The notes under the pieces were generated by a model. It was not told the DNA's origin and searched no databases. It saw nothing but the letters and a program-made list of their open reading frames with translations. A DNA stretch of 10,368 nt, taken from assembly GCA_024639445.1 (NCBI GenBank), contig JAHEIJ010000059.1:1-10368 (forward strand). Reading direction: 5' to 3'. Shown piece after piece: positions 1-5,939 of this stretch. A program made the position numbers and the translations under genes. How positions within the stretch are numbered: position 1 is the first letter of the stretch; each line of letters starts with the position of its first letter. The stretch is from Gammaproteobacteria bacterium (GTDB taxonomy: Bacteria > Pseudomonadota > Gammaproteobacteria > UBA6429 > Thiohalophilaceae).

Positions 1-166
1 GAATGAGCCATTTATGAGATTTGTCCGGCACCGTTATCCCCCAGTAATGTCGTAGTACTACCATTTTTACGTGAAACGAAATGTTACCTACAGCACGAAT
101 ATCGTTGAATCACTTACTCAGATTGGTGACGTGGATAACACTGTCGTTAATTGAGGTGGTTTTCAC
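1..166 (-). pseudogene. Decayed N-terminus of a sugar-type ABC transporter ATPase, running off the left edge
   Basis: Read on the minus strand from a GTG at 166-164, the frame gives a short leader and then LSK, a TGA stop at 112-110, and FNDIRAVGNISFHVK (109-65). This matches the start of sugar-importer ATPases of the RbsA/MglA type, which typically read ISK-x-F-x-x-I/VRAL-x-N/D-VSF-x-V. After 17 nt (64-48), where the family has six codons (PGEVVA, 18 nt), a second frame reads LLGDNGAG (47-24). One extra base at 23 is followed by K and S (22-17), completing the Walker A motif GDNGAGKS. The original frame is thereby restored. One nonsense codon and a -1/+1 pair of shifts mean it cannot encode a working ATPase as written. 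Homology is inferred by eye; no SD is evident before the GTG, and a short frame upstream ends in a TGA overlapping it (GTGA). Anything after the Walker A serine lies almost entirely outside the window. Confidence 0.5.
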
Positions 167-246
167 CGCATATCTAAGTTAGAGTTGAATGTAGTTTTAT
201 CCCTCATCATTTGTCAGAGGATAAGGCATACTACAAGGATGGTTAG

Positions 247-276
247 TTGATTACGTACCAGGAACGTTATTAAAAT
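247..276 (+). promoter_or_regulatory. Candidate sigma-70 promoter of the DUF2914 gene
   Basis: TTGATT (247-252, 4 of 6 to TTGACA) lies 18 nt before TAAAAT (271-276, 5 of 6 to TATAAT). A start near 283 would give a leader of about 30 nt, with an AGGCG ribosome-binding-like stretch just before the ATG at 315. It is the best -35/-10 pair I see in the 314-base gene-free stretch. The call rests on similarity only. Confidence 0.35.
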
Positions 277-314
277 TACCCGAGAATATCTGATACGTAA
301 ACCACAGGCGTAAT

Positions 315-788
315 ATGCAACGTTTTCAAAAATACACATTTACTGCCATAGTTATTCTGGGTCTTACGGGCTTTGCTAGTATTTCTAATGTGGTGGCACA
401 GAGCGACCAATCCCAGGCTGGCAAGCAAAGGGTTGCCCGGGGATTATTCTCGACAAATATCATTGACCGCGAACCGGTGGATCAGGTCGTTATTCTAACT
501 AATTTGGTCAGCCAGGTGTATTTCTATACCGATCTGCGCAATTATCAGGGCCAGACCATAACCCACCGTTGGGAGTTTGAGGGCAAGCTGGTTACGGAAA
601 AGAAATTCGAAGTTGGCGGGTCGCGCTGGCGAGTGTATTCACAGAAGGATTTAAATCCGACTATGACAGGCACCTGGACAGTGGTGGTTAGTGATGGACG
701 CGGTTGGCCGATTTACGCAGCGATTTTTCAATATGTTAATCAAATATCAAGCAATTCAAGAGGCATTATTCTGCCGATTGAAGACTAG
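315..788 (+). CDS. Secreted DUF2914-family protein
   Basis: This encodes a 157-residue protein. Residues 1-28 look like a Sec signal peptide: MQRFQK basic head, hydrophobic core around 10-24, and a likely cleavage after VVA at 28. Residues about 45-143 fit DUF2914: an FSTNIIDREPVD entry, then ITHRWEFEG (81-90), SRWRVYSQK (103-111) and GTWTVVV-x-D-x-x-G (119-130). The conserved Arg/Trp pattern and beta-rich spacing are typical of that family, whose function is not established; members are often found as periplasmic or membrane-associated single domains. The start is supported by the signal peptide and an AGGCG just upstream. The TAG stop at 786-788 overlaps the TAG stop of the opposing gene through a shared CTAG, so there is no space for a separate terminator. 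Family assignment is fairly secure; the role is unknown. Confidence 0.8.
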   Translation: MQRFQKYTFTAIVILGLTGFASISNVVAQSDQSQAGKQRVARGLFSTNIIDREPVDQVVILTNLVSQVYFYTDLRNYQGQTITHRWEFEGKLVTEKKFEVGGSRWRVYSQKDLNPTMTGTWTVVVSDGRGWPIYAAIFQYVNQISSNSRGIILPIED

Positions 789-3559
789 TCAGTTTCGCTT
801 GAAGATGTACCGAGCGTAGCTTCTTCGAGAGCGGTAATTTTTCTTTTCCACTCTTCCAATAGAGAATTGTGTCGTTTCTCTGCTTCTGCTATCACCTTTT
901 GTTTCTGCTTGCGACGCGCACTTTCTGAAATAGCCGGTAGCTTTGGTTTGCTGATGCTGGCTTTTTGTCTGCCATCTCCAGCCTGGCGTGCGGCAAGGGC
1001 CGGATTCTTTTCAGCAGGTTGCAGAATAAACATGCTGACGCCAATTCCGATCGCAATTATCACACTGGCCGCGATTGCGAGAATTTGACGGTTATGCTGT
1101 TTGTTGGCATTACTTTGCTGCTCAGTTTGACGGATAATCGTCTGATTAAGCTCCAATTTAGTGATGGGTATATAATCTTCTTCATCCGGTGTTTCAATTT
1201 TGAATGAAGGTAACTCGTTTACTTCTTCCATCAGTTCATTAACGCTTTCTTCTTCATTCTCAACATCTTCCGGTTTTATGGTGGGTTCTTTGAAAATGAA
1301 GATATCCTCAGCCCCTTCGAGAATAATACGGTTGCCGCTACGTCGCAGAGTCGCCTCAGTAAGTGACATACCTGCTGCTTTATCATTGGCTTCCTCTTCC
1401 TGGCGGGCTTTTTCAGCTTTCTCCAGTTTAGCCTTGATAGCTTCCGCCTTGCGCTGCATATCTTCGGCTTTCTTTTTCTTAACAATTTGGACGGCTTGCT
1501 GTCTCCGCTGCTGTGCCTCGGTATTACGCTGCTGTTCAGCTTCAGTTCGTGCGAGATTAACCTGGGATGCCAACAGTTGGCGGGTAGACTGGATCTCATC
1601 ACGTAAGCGCTCAGCCTCTTCAACTGCCTGACGACGGATACGTTCGGCTTCATTTTCCGCTTCAACAGCCTTCAGCCGATTTAGTTCCTCGGCCTGTCGC
1701 CGGTTTTCATCAACCAGGCGTTGTTGTTGTTCATATTCCTTCGAGGCAATTTCGGCTGCTTTTGCCTCGACCGCTTTACGAGCAGTTTCCATCTCGGCAC
1801 GCAATTGCTGCGCCTCACTCATGGCCGCCTGTCGGATCTGCTCGGCCTCACTTTTAGCCTGTTCACGAACAGCCGCCAGCGTTGCCTGATGTTGTTGAGC
1901 TTGTTTTGCATGAGCTTGTTGCGTTTGCTGTTCTAACTTCAAGCGTGCCTGTTCAATTTCCTTACGAAGTTGATCGGCTTCTTGCTGTGCTTTACGACGG
2001 ATCTCACGTGCCTGGGCTTCAGCTTGTTTACGGGCCTCTATTGCCTGTTTGGCGGCTTCTGAAGCTACCGCTTTGGCATGATTCAAGGCACCATCGAGAT
2101 CGGATTGTCGCTTTGCATTGGAATCAGATTGAGCCTTAAGTCTTGCCAGTTCTTCCTCGGCTTGACGTTTGGCGGCCTTGGCTTGCAGCTTGAGTTTAGC
2201 CGCCTTTTCTTCTGCCTGTTTGGCGTGCCGGGATGCATCTTGCTGGCGTTGCTTGGCAGCTTTCAGACCATCCTCACGTTTGCGGATTTCTTCTTGCTGA
2301 AGGCGCTTGATTTCGTTTTCAGCTTTACGCTTGGCGGCCTCGGCATTGGCAGCTTTCTGGGCCAGATTTTTTGCCTCCTGCTTCGCCGTGGCGGCTTCTT
2401 TTTGAATTTTATCTGCCTTGGCTTCCGCAGCGTGTTGGGTTTTCTTGGCGGCAATGCTCTTGCGGTCTTCAGTCTTGTTAGTAACAGGTGTTGACAGGTT
2501 TGCGGCTGGTACGGCCAGCTTGTTCTTGTTCAGGCCACCTTCAAGGGCAAAACAGTTAAGCCCATGTTGGGTGAGGAGGAAGGCTGCGGCAGAGCTTCGA
2601 AGGCCATTATCACAGATCAGGACGTAATCCCGTTTATCATTCAAGCCATCCAGTTTTAGTCGCAACATGCTGAGTGGAATGTTCACGGAACCTTCCACTT
2701 TTTGTTTGTTGAATTCATCATGTGTGCGTACATCGATCAGCAGACTACCGTTGCCTATTTTGCCGAGTGCGGTTTTATCGTCGATGTGGTTGATTAATGG
2801 TTTGGCCAGATCGGACATGAAGTCTTTCTTGCCGAGACGCATTAGCATGCCATCTTCCAGCATGCTGATGGAGGCATTGCGTGCGCCACCGGTGATCAGG
2901 GCTTCTTCCCCAAAACCTTCGCCGACTTTCAGAGTCGCAATTTGTACATCCTTGGCCTTGGGCGCAGGGCGACGTGTTACGGCACAACTACCGTTGCGGA
3001 TAATATAGTAATTGTCATTCTTGTCTCCCTGATTGATGATGGTATCGCCTTTCTTGACTGGCACTTCTTCCAGTTTCATCAACAGGGTTTGAATATTTTC
3101 CGTGGGAAGTTTCAGGAATGCACGGGACTGTAAAAAGCGTAACATCCAGGAACTCTCATTATCCATACTGAGTTCATCGACCTCAATGAGCCCTGAATTA
3201 TCTGTTTGAGTCAGGAATTCCAGCAAATCACCATCGACGTAGAGTATCTTGCAACTGGTCTTGGTTTTGGCGGTACCCGGACGTGGCAGGGTATACTCGA
3301 TTGGGTGCCGGGCTTCTTCGGTCTTGGCCTTGATCAGCTTGCCTTTGGTTTTGCCGGTAGCGGTAACTTCTACCTGGCCACTCATTACATATATAAGGCG
3401 TTTATCTTTCTCCCCCTGGCGAAACAGGATGCGGCCGATCGGGATATCCTCTATGCTGGACTTTGCCGCCAGTTCATCAAGGATATCGGTACTCAGATTC
3501 TCAAAGGGATCTAGAGATTTCAGGACTTTCTTGTCGACGGAATTGTTGCCAGCTGCCAT
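785..3559 (-). CDS. Membrane-anchored protein: two CNB domains, rhodanese, long coiled coil, TM
   Basis: This encodes a 924-residue multidomain protein. Residues about 18-115 form a cyclic-nucleotide-binding (CNB) beta-barrel without a recognisable phosphate-binding cassette. Residues about 145-255 form a second CNB domain with the cassette intact: FGEEAL (216-221) and RNAS (227-230), giving Glu218 and Arg227, the residues that usually hold the cyclic phosphate and ribose. Residues about 262-350 are a rhodanese domain with active-site loop CDNGLRS (316-322, Cys316). About 365-725 is an Ala/Lys/Glu/Gln-rich coiled coil, followed by an acidic linker. A single hydrophobic segment spans 825-847, and a basic helical tail of about 75 residues ends the protein. 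With no N-terminal signal, the sensor domains are probably cytoplasmic and the tail outside. A CRP-type site lies 128 bp upstream. I infer a second-messenger sensor or scaffold with sulfur-transfer or redox capacity; ligand and partners are unknown. The coiled coil superficially resembles TolA, but the domains do not. Confidence 0.85.
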   Translation of the reverse strand: MAAGNNSVDKKVLKSLDPFENLSTDILDELAAKSSIEDIPIGRILFRQGEKDKRLIYVMSGQVEVTATGKTKGKLIKAKTEEARHPIEYTLPRPGTAKTKTSCKILYVDGDLLEFLTQTDNSGLIEVDELSMDNESSWMLRFLQSRAFLKLPTENIQTLLMKLEEVPVKKGDTIINQGDKNDNYYIIRNGSCAVTRRPAPKAKDVQIATLKVGEGFGEEALITGGARNASISMLEDGMLMRLGKKDFMSDLAKPLINHIDDKTALGKIGNGSLLIDVRTHDEFNKQKVEGSVNIPLSMLRLKLDGLNDKRDYVLICDNGLRSSAAAFLLTQHGLNCFALEGGLNKNKLAVPAANLSTPVTNKTEDRKSIAAKKTQHAAEAKADKIQKEAATAKQEAKNLAQKAANAEAAKRKAENEIKRLQQEEIRKREDGLKAAKQRQQDASRHAKQAEEKAAKLKLQAKAAKRQAEEELARLKAQSDSNAKRQSDLDGALNHAKAVASEAAKQAIEARKQAEAQAREIRRKAQQEADQLRKEIEQARLKLEQQTQQAHAKQAQQHQATLAAVREQAKSEAEQIRQAAMSEAQQLRAEMETARKAVEAKAAEIASKEYEQQQRLVDENRRQAEELNRLKAVEAENEAERIRRQAVEEAERLRDEIQSTRQLLASQVNLARTEAEQQRNTEAQQRRQQAVQIVKKKKAEDMQRKAEAIKAKLEKAEKARQEEEANDKAAGMSLTEATLRRSGNRIILEGAEDIFIFKEPTIKPEDVENEEESVNELMEEVNELPSFKIETPDEEDYIPITKLELNQTIIRQTEQQSNANKQHNRQILAIAASVIIAIGIGVSMFILQPAEKNPALAARQAGDGRQKASISKPKLPAISESARRKQKQKVIAEAEKRHNSLLEEWKRKITALEEATLGTSSSETD

Positions 3560-3659
3560 GCTTGTTTGCTCAGGGGGTTATGAGTCGGTTAATTAATTAA
3601 AGTATGCCTTGTTCAATAGATAATTCGGCCTAAATTTAATGCACAGTAGGCCCATCTAA

Positions 3660-3665
3660 AATTTA
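3660..3665 (-). promoter_or_regulatory. Candidate -10 element of the CNB/rhodanese gene
   Basis: On the minus strand TAAATT (4 of 6 to TATAAT) would place the transcript start near 3653, leaving a leader of about 93 nt before the ATG at 3559. The hexamer 17 nt upstream (CAATAT) is a poor -35. That is what one expects if the activator bound at 3687-3702 replaces -35 contacts. Confidence 0.35.
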
Positions 3666-3686
3666 GTTCATATATTGTAAATATAT

Positions 3687-3702
3687 TGTGAAATAGCTCA
3701 CA
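3687..3702. promoter_or_regulatory. CRP/Vfr-type operator (TGTGA-N6-TCACA)
   Basis: TGTGAAATAGCTCACA carries both conserved CRP half-sites without mismatch, separated by the standard six bases. It lies 28 bp past the stop of the beta-barrel gene and 128 bp upstream of the start of the CNB/rhodanese gene on the same strand, so it can only plausibly serve the latter. Its centre (3694.5) is 41.5 bp from the start predicted from the -10 at 3660-3665, the classical class II spacing. Whether this organism has a CRP or Vfr homologue cannot be seen here. Confidence 0.6.
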
Positions 3703-3730
3703 AAGGGTAGGAAAAAATACTTAGATTGGG

Positions 3731-4411
3731 TCAAAAGCGGCGCCGAAATATAAATTCCCCGCCCTGGCGAAATCCCCCGTAATACCTGACCCCAATTGAG
3801 CCAGAGGCATCAGTTTTCAGGCTCAGACCGGCATAATAACCAAAAGGCTCATCTTCGCCAAAGGGGGTAGTCTGGTTAATATTGCCAGATACGCGCTGTT
3901 CACCATCAAGCCATGTGAGGCTGGCTCCGGTCAGAAAGGAAAGCCGGGAAGTTGGCGCCACGATTATATCAAGACCGATTTCACCGGCATGCCAGACGAA
4001 ATCAGAGACCTGGTCGGGGCTTTTACCCCGGGTTGACTGGTAGTCATATGAGAAACGCAAATCCAGTTGCAGCATGCGGTGTTCAAGTAAGCCGGTATGA
4101 AGATCGAACCCCAGGCCATATCCGGTAGTATTTAGCCCTGATGGCAAGGGGTTAGTCGCCTGGCTGACATCCAGATAGGCAAGACGCAAGCCACCTTTCA
4201 AATATTGACCAAAGTTTTCATGCCAGACAGCGAGCAATCGCGTGGTAGTGGTTTCGCGACCGACTGTGGGATAGACCCATTCCATATCGCTATGTTCGAT
4301 AAAAAGTGCAAAATCACTGATGCCAGGATCGTTGTTTGCCCAGGTTGGGCTGCTGAACAGCAATCCGCCGAACAGGTATAATCCGATATAATTCAGGATG
4401 TTGCGAGGCAT
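3731..4411 (-). CDS. Putative outer-membrane beta-barrel protein
   Basis: From the ATG at 4411 the product has 226 residues. A signal peptide is clear: MPRNILN head, hydrophobic core 8-20, cleavage after TWA at about 25. The mature part alternates polar and hydrophobic residues in strand-length runs rich in Gly, Tyr and Trp (for example LKGGLRLAYLDV and SIGVRYYGGF). It ends in FIFRRRF, a terminal Phe as in the C-terminal signal used by the BAM machinery. Size suggests an 8- to 10-stranded barrel. No specific family is recognised. The frame stays open upstream to a TTG at 4483 and an ATG at 4426. I prefer 4411 because the signal peptide then starts properly; no convincing SD separates the choices. 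It is divergent from the CFA synthase gene. No terminator is visible downstream. Confidence 0.65.
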   Translation of the reverse strand: MPRNILNYIGLYLFGGLLFSSPTWANNDPGISDFALFIEHSDMEWVYPTVGRETTTTRLLAVWHENFGQYLKGGLRLAYLDVSQATNPLPSGLNTTGYGLGFDLHTGLLEHRMLQLDLRFSYDYQSTRGKSPDQVSDFVWHAGEIGLDIIVAPTSRLSFLTGASLTWLDGEQRVSGNINQTTPFGEDEPFGYYAGLSLKTDASGSIGVRYYGGFRQGGEFIFRRRF

Positions 4412-4450
4412 GGTGGATGTGCCCATTCGGTTTTGTAATGCGGCTATGAT

Positions 4451-4459
4451 TGGCATAAT
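4451..4459 (+). promoter_or_regulatory. Candidate extended -10 of the CFA synthase operon
   Basis: TGGCATAAT contains a TG dinucleotide one base before CATAAT (5 of 6 to TATAAT), an extended -10 arrangement that tolerates the poor -35 region found upstream. It would start transcription near 4466, about 70 nt before the ATG at 4536. This is a weak call based on similarity alone. Confidence 0.25.
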
Positions 4460-4535
4460 ATGGTTGCAGCAACACCAAATCAATGAATAACAGTTGCAAG
4501 CAGGATTCGATTTTCAGGAATGAAGGGGGCAGCAT

Positions 4536-5939
4536 ATGGGTGTGCAGGAGAACCAGAATAATAAATCCGTAACGCAGCAACAGGAATTAACCACGCAACA
4601 ACGTCGCCGCCTGGCCTGGGGGTTGGGACGCGATGCTAAGCTCAGCCAGAAAAATAAAATCGGTATTCGTGATAACCGGAAGCGCGGCTTAGTCGCGGGT
4701 CACCCATTTGCCCAGGTCGTTGGACTGGACCGATGGTTGGTTCAGAAAATGTTACAGGTTGCGGGTAATCCGCCACTGAGCATTTGTCTTTGGGATGGCC
4801 GTGAAGTCACTTCTTGTACTGATCCAGCAGCCGAGCTCACTATCCATGATCGGGCCGCATTGTTAAAACTGATTCTCGATCCCGAGTTGCACTTTGGCGA
4901 TCTGTATAGCAGTGGGCGCGTGGAAGTTAGCGGTGATTTGGTCCAATTTCTGGAGGTGATCTACGCCAGGCTTCGGGATACCGACAAGGTTGGATTGTTG
5001 CGGCGTTTTATTATCTGGTGGGGGCATCGAAAGATTGCCAACTCACTGTCCAAAGCACGCGACAATATTTATCACCATTATGATATCGGCAATCCGTTTT
5101 ATGAATTGTGGCTTGATAAAGAGGTCATGCAGTACACTTGCGCGTATTTTTATGACCCGGAGATTACTCTTGAAGAGGCGCAGGTTGCCAAGCTACATCA
5201 TGTCTGCCGAAAACTGCAACTACAGCCGGGAGATACTGTGGTGGAAGCCGGCTGTGGCTGGGGTGGATTGGCCCGCTTTATGGCCAGGCATTATGGAGTC
5301 AGTGTTAAGGCCTATAATATCTCGCATGAGCAGGTGAAGTTTGCGCGGGAATTGGCGGAACAGGAAGGGCTATCTCAACAGGTCGAATATGTTGAGGATG
5401 ATTACCGCAACATCAAAGGGCAGTATGATGTTTTCGTTTCGGTCGGCATGTTGGAACATGTTGGTAGACGAGATTACAGGGTCCTGGGCGACGTAATTAA
5501 TCGTTGTTTAAAGCCCGGTGGCCGCGGCCTGATTCACACTATCGGTCGTAACAAGGCAGGTTCGATGAACGCCTGGATCGAACAACGTATCTTCCCCGGA
5601 GCCTATCCTCCCACCCTGAGGGAAATGATGGATATTTTTGAACCTAACCGGTTCTCTGTCCTGGATGTGGAAAATCTGCGCCTGCATTATGCCAAGACGT
5701 TGGAACACTGGTTGCAGCGATATGACCAGCATGTCGATGTGGTTGAGGAAATGATGGATCCGGCCTTTGTTCGAGCCTGGCGTTTGTACCTTGCAGGGTC
5801 TGAAGCGGCCTTTACCATCGGTAAATTACAGTTATTCCAGGTCGTGTTTACCCGCGCGAGAAACAACCTGCTACCCTGGTCACGGGCCTATCTCTATAGT
5901 GAAGAGATCGCGGCAGGAGGCAAGCATGAAGCAGGTTGA
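4536..5939 (+). CDS. cfa: Cyclopropane-fatty-acyl-phospholipid synthase family methyltransferase
   Basis: This encodes a 467-residue class I SAM methyltransferase of the CFA synthase family, which adds the SAM methyl carbon across the double bond of unsaturated acyl chains in membrane phospholipids. The SAM loop is VVEAGCGWGG (235-244). YHHYDIGNPFYELWLD (179-194) is the family signature. Five residues matching the E. coli bicarbonate site (C139, E239, H266, I268, Y317) are all present as Cys202, Glu307, His334, Ile336 and Tyr385, so it should be active. It is about 85 residues longer than the 382-residue E. coli enzyme; some 60 of these precede Cys202, including a Gln/Arg/Lys-rich head (1-50) of no recognised fold. 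AAGGGGG a few bases before the ATG supports the start. Its 3' end overlaps the next gene by 14 bp. Family members can instead make methyl-branched or methylene products, so the exact product is not certain. Confidence 0.9.
   Translation: MGVQENQNNKSVTQQQELTTQQRRRLAWGLGRDAKLSQKNKIGIRDNRKRGLVAGHPFAQVVGLDRWLVQKMLQVAGNPPLSICLWDGREVTSCTDPAAELTIHDRAALLKLILDPELHFGDLYSSGRVEVSGDLVQFLEVIYARLRDTDKVGLLRRFIIWWGHRKIANSLSKARDNIYHHYDIGNPFYELWLDKEVMQYTCAYFYDPEITLEEAQVAKLHHVCRKLQLQPGDTVVEAGCGWGGLARFMARHYGVSVKAYNISHEQVKFARELAEQEGLSQQVEYVEDDYRNIKGQYDVFVSVGMLEHVGRRDYRVLGDVINRCLKPGGRGLIHTIGRNKAGSMNAWIEQRIFPGAYPPTLREMMDIFEPNRFSVLDVENLRLHYAKTLEHWLQRYDQHVDVVEEMMDPAFVRAWRLYLAGSEAAFTIGKLQLFQVVFTRARNNLLPWSRAYLYSEEIAAGGKHEAG

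Noticed and set aside
2..55. A plus-strand frame open from the left edge to a TAG at 53-55, possibly the tail of an upstream gene
   Set aside because: It is only 17 codons, has no recognisable sequence, and lies over the better explained minus-strand ABC ATPase remnant.
1200..2627. Long open frames on the plus strand (for example 1200-1631, 2078-2494) inside the CNB/rhodanese gene
   Set aside because: They are antisense to the Ala/Lys/Glu-rich coiled coil, whose codons rarely give stops on the other strand. The translations are Leu/Ser/Phe-rich without domains or start signals.
3630..3666. Inverted repeat CTAAATTT / AAATTTAG as a terminator of the beta-barrel gene
   Set aside because: The arms are purely AT-rich apart from one pair, the loop is 21 nt and there is no T-tract. 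It is more simply AT-rich promoter sequence, and one arm overlaps the predicted -10.
4412..4580. Upstream extension of the beta-barrel protein to a TTG at 4483, and a separate minus-strand frame at 4314-4580
   Set aside because: The extension would put a Cys-rich, non-signal stretch before a clear signal peptide. The separate frame overlaps the barrel gene and the cfa start and shows no coding features.
5767..5925. A 53-residue N-terminal extension of the flavoprotein
   Set aside because: It lies wholly within the cfa gene in another frame, and the Rossmann strand begins just after the ATG at 5926, which has GGAGG upstream.
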